Part shown: piece after piece, positions 37,173-44,194 of the stretch
How positions within the stretch are numbered: the stretch's first letter is position 1
How the letters are laid out: the number at the start of each line of letters is the position of its first letter
DNA from: an uncultured Alphaproteobacteria bacterium
GTDB taxonomy: Bacteria; Pseudomonadota; Alphaproteobacteria; CAAHEQ01; UBA3637
Length of the DNA: 64,000 nt
Direction of reading: 5' to 3'
Assembly (NCBI GenBank): GCA_944391565.1
Contig: CALXUB010000021.1
Location: forward strand, 17,942 to 81,941
Position numbers and translations under genes: made by a program
Notes under the pieces: model-generated
Database searches by the model: none
Told to the model about the DNA's origin: nothing
Seen by the model: only the letters and a program-made list of their open reading frames with translations

Positions 37173-37502
37173 ATGATTGATTTAATAAATATTGGAACTG
37201 AAATTAAGGCTAAAAGGCAATTTTTAGGTCTTTCTCAAACGCAATTTGCCTATCGCGTTGGGATGACTTGGCGTTCCATCTCAAATTTTGAACGTGGGCG
37301 GAATAAGCCAAAACTTAAAATCTTCTATCCAATTTATACTGTCCTTCCTTTGTCTATTGATGAACTTTTAAATGTACAGCTACAAAATAAAAATTACACT
37401 AATCAACTTATTCAGCAATTCGAAATATTTTCAGATGATTTTTTGTTCCTTTTATCAAAGTGCTTAAAAGAAATACCAGAACGTTGCCAGAAAGAGGAAT
37501 AA
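37173..37502 (+). CDS. Short XRE-family HTH regulator
   Basis: 109 aa. The HTH at about residues 8-62 (IKAKRQFLGLSQTQFAYRVG, then MTWRSISNFERGRNKPKL) is a Cro/CI-type fold. The rest is helical without a known domain. AAAGGAGAAAG precedes the ATG by about six bases and lies next to the structured leader, so translation is likely controlled by RNA folding (inference). A broken ASCH-domain gene follows after one base. Confidence 0.78.
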   Translation: MIDLINIGTEIKAKRQFLGLSQTQFAYRVGMTWRSISNFERGRNKPKLKIFYPIYTVLPLSIDELLNVQLQNKNYTNQLIQQFEIFSDDFLFLLSKCLKEIPERCQKEE

Positions 37503-37503
37503 A

Positions 37504-37599
37504 ATGACAAAACATTTAACCGTTATGCGACAGCCTTATCTTGATTTAATCTTGTCTGGTTTGAAAACGATTGAAAGTCGTTTTGCTGATGTGAAGTGA
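37504..37599 (+). pseudogene. Truncated ASCH-domain gene
   Basis: 31 codons: TKHLTVMRQPYLDLILSG, then LKTIESRFADVK and a stop. It matches the first strand and helix of an ASCH domain (the GxKTxExR signature), which is normally over 100 residues. The rest has been lost at the junction with the HAD gene region, so this marks a recombination scar. Confidence 0.55.
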
Positions 37600-37624
37600 G
37601 TAGGACACTAAGGTATTGCCTTTT

Positions 37625-38233
37625 CTAATTATTACGTTCCATTGAATTAAGCAATATTTTCATACGGTTCTGCTCTAAGAGATTTTGTTGCTCCATAAAT
37701 TTATCAATCGCATTTTGAACATCTTGGACTGTCTGGCAAATACAAATGCTCTTTTTTGCAGCAATCCGATCTTTTTCTGACGGATTAAATAAAATATTCA
37801 GAAAAGTAATCCCTTTTTCGTCTGCATCAGGATATAGATCAGATAAACGATCACCGATTAAAACGCATCTGGAAACATCTTTCGTACCGACTTTTTTTTC
37901 ATAATCACCAAACATTCCTCTATCAGTTTTTTCCGAGTGCATCACAGAATCAAGATTCTGACCAAAAAATTCCAAAAGTTCAATGTATGTTTCAGTACCA
38001 TTTGCCAATGAAATAATGGTATTTTTGAAACCATAGCGTTCTTTAACATTTTTTAGCATATCGAACATACTGTGATTGTAATACCTGTCAAAATACCTGT
38101 CAAATCCGACACCACTAGCTCGATAAGGCTCCTTGTCTGCCGCAGGCCTTGATTTGACAATATCCAAATCTTGGGCTTTGTACATCCATAATGTCCCTTC
38201 TAAATCAATAAGTAAAACATTTTTATTTTCCAT
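37625..38233 (-). CDS. HAD-superfamily hydrolase-like protein
   Basis: 202 aa from the ATG at 38233, which follows AAAGGAGAATAAA. Motif I is IDLEGTLW (D10, with Glu in place of the usual second Asp at 12), motif II is the Ser/Asn of SLANG and motif IV is LIGDRLSDLYPDAD. The Glu substitution could weaken ordinary phosphatase chemistry. It is the last gene of the kinase-CYTH-ankyrin operon. It lacks the C-terminal tail shared by the three genes before it. Confidence 0.72.
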   Translation of the reverse strand: MENKNVLLIDLEGTLWMYKAQDLDIVKSRPAADKEPYRASGVGFDRYFDRYYNHSMFDMLKNVKERYGFKNTIISLANGTETYIELLEFFGQNLDSVMHSEKTDRGMFGDYEKKVGTKDVSRCVLIGDRLSDLYPDADEKGITFLNILFNPSEKDRIAAKKSICICQTVQDVQNAIDKFMEQQNLLEQNRMKILLNSMERNN

Positions 38234-38287
38234 TTTATTCTCCTTTAATATCAATATATTATATCACAAAACTAAAATAAATTGTTA

Positions 38288-39451
38288 TTATTCTTTCTGG
38301 TTTTCTTTTATATTTTGCGACAGCGCTTTTTTGTGTGTAGCCACTTTACATGGCATTTCTTTGCCGTATTTTTCATGAATCTTTAAAAGCGCCAACCGTG
38401 TTTCGCCGTCTATATACCTTGCGTCCAGAATCATCATCTGAATGCTGTCCGACTTGCAGCCGTTTTGAAGCAGAACTTTAAGCATTGCTGCATTGCCGTT
38501 TTCGCATGCCATTTTAATTGTTTCTTCTGGCTTAGAAATTTGAAGACCTTTTGAAAACGCCCAGCTCATTAACGAAGCCTTGTCAGATTCGACAATCGCT
38601 TCTGTCAACGGATATTTTTTTGTTTTTATATCCGCTCCATGGTCGACAAGAACTTCCGCGACCTTTTTATCACCTTTTTTCAAGGTCTGCCACAACAGCC
38701 AGTCTTTTATATCATCGCCTCTTTCAAAACGTTTGACTTTCCGCACGGCTTTAAAATCATAGCCTTTTTCTATAGCTTTATTTAAAACGGCCAAAGATGG
38801 AGCCTCTATAAAATCAGCTTTTGCGCCTTTGTCGAGTAAGAACAATTTCATCTTGTCACTGGCGATGGAAAATAAGGTAAACGTATTACCATCATAATCA
38901 CCCCAATGATACCAATCTAAGTCAATCTCATATTTTGATTTATCCAAAATCAGCTGTAATAATTCAGGAGAATCTTTTTTGATGACACGTGCCATGACAG
39001 GCTTTTGACGCCAGGCATCACCCACGTTATACTGACAAGTAAAGTTCGGATTAGCGCCATTTTCAAGCAAATAGGAAACGCTCTCAGGAGACCAAGTTTC
39101 ACCCTCAAAACCAATCTCGTCACCAAGCAGATTCATTTCCAATTCCGTTTTTGTCCAGTCAATGCAATACGGTTCCTTTTCCAAAAAGTATTCAAAAATC
39201 TTTTTATGACCTCTATAGGCACGACGAACGGAGACGGCTGAAATTGGCGTGCCGGCTTCTACTAAAATTTGAGCGGCCTCTAAGTTGTCTTGGTCAATCG
39301 CTTCATACAAAGGACTTTCCTTTTCAAACTCCTTGCCACATCCGCATCGACACGTAAAATAATCCGGTTTAATGTGTTTAGGATTTTTCGCCAGCTTGCG
39401 AAGTTTGTCCATATCGTTATGTTTAATGGCTGAAATCACATTATAATTCAT
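38288..39451 (-). CDS. Ankyrin-repeat protein with shared C-terminal tail
   Basis: 387 aa. About eight ankyrin-like repeats run through the protein (SPLYEAIDQDNLEAAQILVE, then VSYLLENGANPNF and VLVDHGADIKTKKYPL). A small Cys cluster CRCGCGKEF near residue 35 may bind metal. The last residues, CKVATHKKALSQNIKENQ, resemble the ends of the CYTH and kinase proteins upstream. It starts two bases after the CYTH stop, so the genes are co-translated. It is probably a protein-binding scaffold for the operon's enzymes (inference). Confidence 0.78.
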   Translation of the reverse strand: MNYNVISAIKHNDMDKLRKLAKNPKHIKPDYFTCRCGCGKEFEKESPLYEAIDQDNLEAAQILVEAGTPISAVSVRRAYRGHKKIFEYFLEKEPYCIDWTKTELEMNLLGDEIGFEGETWSPESVSYLLENGANPNFTCQYNVGDAWRQKPVMARVIKKDSPELLQLILDKSKYEIDLDWYHWGDYDGNTFTLFSIASDKMKLFLLDKGAKADFIEAPSLAVLNKAIEKGYDFKAVRKVKRFERGDDIKDWLLWQTLKKGDKKVAEVLVDHGADIKTKKYPLTEAIVESDKASLMSWAFSKGLQISKPEETIKMACENGNAAMLKVLLQNGCKSDSIQMMILDARYIDGETRLALLKIHEKYGKEMPCKVATHKKALSQNIKENQKE

Positions 39452-39453
39452 TT

Positions 39454-40188
39454 TTATTCTCCTTTCTCGTTTTTGTTAATGTTTTGAACTTGGACATCTT
39501 TGTGCGATGCGATTTTACGAACGGCAAACAAAGTTTTAAAGGCTTCATTTGCACTCCGACCTGCTACCGCCAAATTTTTGTTTTTAAAGGCTTTAATCTC
39601 GGTCACGTCTTTTGCCTCAGCTCCAAAGTATTCCGGTAACTGATAAGCATTGGCCTCTTCGATACTTTCAAACTCCACTTCAACAGAGGCAAAATCAAAG
39701 CCCATTTGCTCGTCATAAATATCGACTTCCAAAACATGCGTGCCGTCGTTGATTTTAAAGCGCTCTTTTTTCACAAATCCAACTGCTTGTTTTTTAAAGG
39801 CCATTGCTTGTTCCGCCGAAATTTCAAACTCTTCTTCAAAGCGCATTAAATCACCTTTTCCCTTAATCGTCAGGACAAATTTTTCGTTCCCATAATTGCG
39901 ATAACGAATTTCCATATCGTTCAAACCGTCAGCAGCGATATAACCCGCAAAATTGTGAATGACTGTATCGACAATGATATAGTCCGCAACATTGCGAATG
40001 ACTTCATCAGAAACTTGAATTTTCTGCCCAGCACAATAGATGGATTTATATCCGATCGTGAGCTCTGCTTTTTTTGGGTCTAAATAGCCTTGCTCCAAAG
40101 CTATCACCTCATGCGCTTTTTGTGCCAATACCTTTCGGTCAATTTTGGATTTAGGCATCACCCATTTTTTTTCGATTTCTTTTCCCAT
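39454..40188 (-). CDS. CYTH-domain protein (triphosphate tunnel metalloenzyme family)
   Basis: 244 aa from the ATG at 40188, preceded by AGAGGAAT. The N-terminal signature ExExK appears as EIEKK (E4, E6, K8). Strand motifs EIRYRNYGNEKFVLTIKGKG and RFEEEFEI, then KKERFKI and LEVDIYD, follow the CYTH tunnel pattern. Members hydrolyse triphosphate or thiamine triphosphate, or make cAMP; the exact activity is open. It lies one base after a uridine-kinase-like gene, the bacterial counterpart of the kinase-CYTH fusion known in plant TTM1/TTM2. The C-terminal end VRKIASHKDVQVQNINKN is the shared tail. Confidence 0.82.
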   Translation of the reverse strand: MGKEIEKKWVMPKSKIDRKVLAQKAHEVIALEQGYLDPKKAELTIGYKSIYCAGQKIQVSDEVIRNVADYIIVDTVIHNFAGYIAADGLNDMEIRYRNYGNEKFVLTIKGKGDLMRFEEEFEISAEQAMAFKKQAVGFVKKERFKINDGTHVLEVDIYDEQMGFDFASVEVEFESIEEANAYQLPEYFGAEAKDVTEIKAFKNKNLAVAGRSANEAFKTLFAVRKIASHKDVQVQNINKNEKGE

Positions 40189-40189
40189 T

Positions 40190-40936
40190 TTATTCCTCTC
40201 TTTCATGTTGTTGGTTAATGTTGATTGGATAGTCTTTATGGCAGGCGACAAAACGCACAGCAGCTTTTTGTTCTGCCTCACAAACTTTGCCTTCAATCAC
40301 TAAATCGGCAAATTCTTTGTTCGGTATGATGTACTTTGAAGCGGCTTTTGATACAATCTCAAATTGCTTTTTCATTTGAAGCGGATCTTGATTACGCGTG
40401 ATGGCTCTTTCTTGATAGCGCTTCCATTGAACGGCTTTATCGATTGATAAGTAAATTTTCAAGTCAAATAAATCCCGAACTTCTGGATATAACGTACAAA
40501 TGCTTTCAACAAACACTATTTTTGAGGGCCGACAGTGTATGGCTTTTGCTTTTGACGAACCATCCCGCATTTCGTAATAAGGAGTATCAATCGTTCGCCC
40601 AGACCTCAAGGCTTTTAAATCCGAGGATAACAAATCCATTTGAAAGTTTTGAGAACTTTCTGTTTCATATCCACTTTCCACCAGTTTTGTAAAAGAGCCA
40701 ACCTCCGAAATTCGATCAGAAATGTCACAAAAGTAATTGTCCGCACTGATAACAGACATCTGAGGAACTTTGTCCTTCAAAGCATTCAACAAGGTTGTTT
40801 TTCCCGATGCACTTTCTCCACATAAAGCGACTAAAATGACATCTTGTTGCTTCATCAGCTTGGCTAATTTTTGTTTAATGGCAGGTGTTGATTGCAAAAC
40901 ATTTGCATGTTGTAAAATTGCATCAATTAAATTCAT
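40190..40936 (-). CDS. Uridine-kinase-like P-loop protein with shared tail
   Basis: 248 aa. P-loop GESASGKT at residues 40-47, then ISADNYFCDISD (the uridine kinase/PRK substrate motif), and a lid-like region rich in Arg (WKRYQERAITRNQ). VFVESICTLYPEVRDLFDLKIYL matches the Walker B/Asp strand. Likely a nucleoside or sugar kinase, or a regulatory P-loop protein. The end VRFVACHKDYPININQQ is similar to the tails of the two next proteins. Twelve bases upstream is a 20-residue hydrophobic ORF. A paralogue without the tail is at 42291-43142. Confidence 0.78.
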   Translation of the reverse strand: MNLIDAILQHANVLQSTPAIKQKLAKLMKQQDVILVALCGESASGKTTLLNALKDKVPQMSVISADNYFCDISDRISEVGSFTKLVESGYETESSQNFQMDLLSSDLKALRSGRTIDTPYYEMRDGSSKAKAIHCRPSKIVFVESICTLYPEVRDLFDLKIYLSIDKAVQWKRYQERAITRNQDPLQMKKQFEIVSKAASKYIIPNKEFADLVIEGKVCEAEQKAAVRFVACHKDYPININQQHEREE

Positions 40937-40948
40937 TTTTTAACTCCT

Positions 40949-41011
40949 TTATAAAGCTGCTAAAACTAAAGCGATGGGTACTAAAATTACAAAATCAATT
41001 AAATCTCTCAT
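40949..41011 (-). CDS. 20-residue hydrophobic peptide
   Basis: ATG 41011 to TAA 40949, preceded by a strong AAAGGAGGCAAAA. The product (MRDLIDFVILVP followed by eight small hydrophobic residues) is a single membrane helix after a short acidic start. Size and form resemble small membrane regulators such as KdpF or type I toxins. It lies between two other small ORFs and the kinase gene in one operon. Coding is inferred from the ribosome-binding site and spacing. Confidence 0.5.
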   Translation of the reverse strand: MRDLIDFVILVPIALVLAAL

Positions 41012-41022
41012 TTTTGCCTCCT

Positions 41023-41130
41023 TTATTCTCGTACAAGTTCTCTTTTTTCAATCAACTTCAAAAGTTCTTTTCTTTTTGATACTTGTTTTTTTCCTTTTAA
41101 ACCGCCGATCAATTCGCTCAAGATGAAAAT
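41023..41130 (-). CDS. Putative 35-residue basic peptide with non-ATG start
   Basis: The frame runs to TAA at 41025-41023. ATT (41130) overlaps the previous stop as TAATT, in the place of a coupled TAATG, giving IFILSELIGGLKGKK, then a Lys/Arg/Leu-rich helix. TTG at 41121 is an alternative. The non-ATG start makes this the least certain of the three small ORFs. Confidence 0.3.
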   Translation of the reverse strand: MFILSELIGGLKGKKQVSKRKELLKLIEKRELVRE

Positions 41131-41252
41131 TAGCTTTCCAGTTCTTTTAGTTTTAAACGCCTTTTTTCCTTTCTGCTTTCTTCTTCACTAAGGAATAATT
41201 CATAGACCCACTCTTCAAGTTCAAAGAAAACGCCTTTTCCCAAATGTTCCAT
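41130..41252 (-). CDS. 40-residue charged small protein
   Basis: ATG 41252 to TAA 41130 after a perfect AAGGAGGAGAAA. The product starts MEHLGKGVFFELEEWVYELF and ends in a Lys/Arg-rich helix. No known family. It is the first gene of the leftward operon. The strong ribosome-binding site is the main evidence. Confidence 0.5.
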   Translation of the reverse strand: MEHLGKGVFFELEEWVYELFLSEEESRKEKRRLKLKELES

Positions 41253-41330
41253 TTTCTCCTCCTTTTTGTTTTGCCCGGAAACTATTTCCTTGCTTACATC
41301 TTTAATTTAACACAAAAAATAAACACAATG

Positions 41331-41342
41331 AATATAAAATAC
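41331..41342. promoter_or_regulatory. AATATAAAATAC element upstream of the small-ORF operon
   Basis: The 12-mer AATATAAAATAC occurs here and again at 42230-42241 in front of the second kinase gene, with further TATAAAAT-like repeats around both. The XRE gene lies between the two copies, so they are candidate operators. AT-rich sequence makes chance matches possible. Confidence 0.3.
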
Positions 41343-41416
41343 ATAGTTTTATATTAAAATATGTGTTTTAAATTGTTTATAAAATATAAAATATGTAAAA
41401 TAAATAAATGAGATAT

Positions 41417-41441
41417 AAAAAAAGCATCCGAATTTGGATGC
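41417..41441 (-). terminator. Terminator of the XRE gene
   Basis: Reading leftward, GCATCC/GGATGC with a six-base loop (41424-41441) is followed by a run of seven T, 36 bases after the XRE stop. Confidence 0.8.
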
Positions 41442-41476
41442 AAGAAGGGTAAAAAGAGATTAAAAAAGCGAATCGG

Positions 41477-42181
41477 TTACAAATTGTTCCAAATGAAATC
41501 GAATTGTTTCCGTGCTGTTTCTGCCGTTTGTTCGTGCGTTATAATCATAATACGAAAAGGCGTTTCAAAAAATAAATATGCCAACCGATCCTTATAAATA
41601 ATGCTGGGCATGAGCGGCAGTCCTTTGACATTTGCCAAACGTTTTTCACCGCCAACGAAGGTAATCCCCGCATCTTGTTTAGGATAGCAAAGCGTCTTCA
41701 CACGAATACCTTGATTTTTTGTAATTTTCTGTTGAAAAGCAGCAACATCTGATTTACCAATTTGAAGCAGTTTGTTTTCGTCAATTCCGCAAAGCAGCAA
41801 TTCTCCGCCTTCTTTATCCATAACATGAATGATGTTACGCAATAGCTGCAGCAAAGTACTTGCCCCTTCCAAAACTTTGACACGAAAGAAAGCATTTTCA
41901 ATCCGCACGCCCGGACCATCAATAAACTGCACACCGCTTAGTTCGAATGTTTGCTGAATATCTGATATTGTATCCGTTCTGGCACTCGCGATGCCACGTT
42001 CAATATTATTGATTGCAGGCAAGGAATATCCTGATTTTTTGGCCAAATCCGCTTGTGACCAACCTAATAAAGCGCGTGCCGCTTTAATCTGCTCTGGGGC
42101 CAATGTTGGCAGAGAATTTAAATCTCGAACCAAAGTAATGTTTTTCTCTGAAATATATTCTTCTTTTTGTTTTTGAGCCAT
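41477..42181 (-). CDS. XRE-family regulator with a large C-terminal domain
   Basis: 234 aa. A HTH at about residues 30-85 (IKAARALLGWSQADLAKKSG, then YSLPAINNIERG) is followed by a C-terminal region of about 140 residues, with the segment VLEGASTLLQLLRNIIHVMDKEGGELLLCG. The C-terminal domain is not recognised and may sense a ligand. It lies divergent to the second kinase-like gene and behind the small-ORF operon, so it may regulate both. It ends at a strong terminator. Confidence 0.75.
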   Translation of the reverse strand: MAQKQKEEYISEKNITLVRDLNSLPTLAPEQIKAARALLGWSQADLAKKSGYSLPAINNIERGIASARTDTISDIQQTFELSGVQFIDGPGVRIENAFFRVKVLEGASTLLQLLRNIIHVMDKEGGELLLCGIDENKLLQIGKSDVAAFQQKITKNQGIRVKTLCYPKQDAGITFVGGEKRLANVKGLPLMPSIIYKDRLAYLFFETPFRIMIITHEQTAETARKQFDFIWNNL

Positions 42182-42229
42182 TTTCGTTTCCTTTTACTCA
42201 AAAGAATAATCCATCTTTCCAACTAAATC

Positions 42230-42270
42230 AATATAAAATACTTGCAAAAACTATATAAAATGCATAAAAT
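42230..42270 (+). promoter_or_regulatory. Promoter of the second kinase gene with repeated AT element
   Basis: TTGCAA (42242-42247) and TAAAAT (42265-42270) are 17 bases apart. AATATAAAATAC (42230-42241) abuts the -35 box, and similar TATAAAATGC and CATAAAATG copies follow. Confidence 0.5.
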
Positions 42271-42290
42271 GAGCAAAAAGGGAACAAAAA

Positions 42291-43142
42291 ATGGATTATA
42301 ACAAGGTTCAAACAATTATTGATATCTTACAAAACAGTTTGATTGTGGAAGCTGTACGTCCTACATTAAAAGATAAATTGCTGAGTGCTGATTTAAGCGA
42401 ACCTAAATTAATTGCAATTTCTGGAGAAAGTGCCTCTGGAAAATCTGCTTTAATGAATACGATTAAACAGTACTTACCAAATGCAACTTATTTATCAACT
42501 GATAATTACTTTAAAGATTTTTCAGACGGCATTGCCTTGCATGGTTCGTTTGATGCAATGCTTGCTGCTGGGTATGCGATGCAAGCACCGTACAGCATTC
42601 ATTTAGATATTTTAAGACAGAATTTACTTGATCTAAAAAACGGCAAAGACGTCAAAATTCCTCACCATTTATTGGACGGTTCAGGTAAAACAATTTTAAA
42701 TGCCATTCCGGTAAAATCATCCAAGATTGTTTTTGTCGACGGATTTTGCACACTTTATGATGAAGTCCGTGATTTGTTTGATTTTGCTATTTATTTAGAA
42801 GTAGAAAGCTCTGTTCAGAAAAAAGCTTTCTTTGAGCTATCAGCTGACCGAAAAGCAACAGAAGAACAAACAAAACGAATTTTCAAAATCTTATCCGTTA
42901 GTTCTGAGATTTATATCAAACCAACCAAAGAATTTGCTGACGTTGTATTAAATTTATTGAATGACGAACCACAGCAATCCGTTTTAGTTAAAGATGTTAT
43001 TTCCTGTCTGAGTGGCCATCAAGTACAAGCTGAAACCTTGACACAAAAACTGATTCACCCAAGTGGTGACTTAGCTCTTCTCTGGCATTCTCTTTCTCCC
43101 ACACTTCAAAAAGAAATTCTAAAAGAGTTGGATGGAAAGTAG
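42291..43142 (+). CDS. Second uridine-kinase-like P-loop protein
   Basis: 283 aa, paralogous to the kinase at 40190-40936. P-loop GESASGKS at 45-52, LSTDNYFKDFSDG and KIVFVDGFCTLYDEVRDLFDFAIYLE match it position by position. It has a longer C-terminus and lacks the shared tail. The ATG follows AAAAAGGGAACAAAAA. It is divergent from the XRE gene and transcribed alone. The pair suggests duplication within the island rather than two housekeeping uridine kinases. Confidence 0.75.
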   Translation: MDYNKVQTIIDILQNSLIVEAVRPTLKDKLLSADLSEPKLIAISGESASGKSALMNTIKQYLPNATYLSTDNYFKDFSDGIALHGSFDAMLAAGYAMQAPYSIHLDILRQNLLDLKNGKDVKIPHHLLDGSGKTILNAIPVKSSKIVFVDGFCTLYDEVRDLFDFAIYLEVESSVQKKAFFELSADRKATEEQTKRIFKILSVSSEIYIKPTKEFADVVLNLLNDEPQQSVLVKDVISCLSGHQVQAETLTQKLIHPSGDLALLWHSLSPTLQKEILKELDGK

Positions 43143-43505
43143 TTAAATAAAATAACTCTTTTGCTTAAATAACTTTTATTAATGTTTTATCATTAAAAAA
43201 TTTTTCTTAAAATTTAGTTGCGCCTTATTTTGCAAGAATATTAAAAAATTAGAGTATGCAATAGGCAGAATCAAGTTAAAATATAGAAACCACTTAAAAA
43301 CTGTACAAATACCATCGTTAGAAAATCAAGACATCTGATTTTCAAAGCGAGGCGGAAAAACGTGTCATTTATAGACTATTATTTGATGCCTATGACTTCT
43401 GTGCATTAGTAATATTAAATTAAAATCAGTCACAAACTTGCATTTGCAAATGTTACATATTAGTTTAGTATAAGCAAAATTAATTTGATGTTAAGGTAAG
43501 ATAGA
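43143..43505. other. AT-rich noncoding stretch
   Basis: No ORF with a ribosome-binding site is seen. An 8-bp stem GAAAATCA/TGATTTTC (43321-43343) forms a hairpin without a T run. Otherwise nothing recognisable. Confidence 0.5.
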
Positions 43506-44045
43506 ATGTGTTGTTATATTTGTAATTTAGTTATTGGTTTTATATCAAAACTGTTAGAGCCTATGGCGCTTTTTACATTAATTTTAGTTGTATTTTCATA
43601 TTTTCAATATTTAGTTCAAAAAAAAGCACATATGCTGAATTTGTTTAATAAACGATGGCAAGCGTTTAAAGATTTACAAGAAATTGGGGAAAAAGCTGAA
43701 AATTGGAAACATATTTATTATCAAAACAAACCAGCTATAGAAGAAAATTATTGGACAATGTATAATAAAATTAATCTGTTTGCTGATGAATGCGAAATTT
43801 TATTTAATAAAGATATTTCACAAATAGGTAAAGAAACTGCAGATTTTTTTAAGAAATATCATCAAATCATCGACCATATAAAAGATTGGGACAAATATCA
43901 TGAAGAGGACCCAGAACAATTTACTAAAGAGAAAAAAAAAGATTTGTTTAACGAGCAGATTAATACAAGTATAAAGTTACTTAAATTATTTGATGTTTGG
44001 TATAAGAAGATATTAACTTTCATAAAAGATAACAAAATAGATTAA
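43506..44045 (+). CDS. Membrane-anchored helical protein of unknown function
   Basis: 179 aa. One N-terminal membrane segment (about residues 4-36) is followed by a lysine/glutamate-rich helical cytoplasmic part without cysteines. No family is recognised. No good ribosome-binding site is visible, so a later ATG is possible. It stands alone in the AT-rich island; short membrane-plus-helical proteins of this kind are common in islands. Confidence 0.5.
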   Translation: MCCYICNLVIGFISKLLEPMALFTLILVVFSYFQYLVQKKAHMLNLFNKRWQAFKDLQEIGEKAENWKHIYYQNKPAIEENYWTMYNKINLFADECEILFNKDISQIGKETADFFKKYHQIIDHIKDWDKYHEEDPEQFTKEKKKDLFNEQINTSIKLLKLFDVWYKKILTFIKDNKID

Positions 44046-44194
44046 ATATCTATCATAACTTCACTGTCTCAACACCTACAAGTTAGCAACCGATCAAAAC
44101 CTGCTGTTTAACCATTTTTACTTCATCAGCGATTTTATTAAATCTGAGGTAAATTTTTGAAACTATTGTGTTGGACCATCGTATTAACACACTT

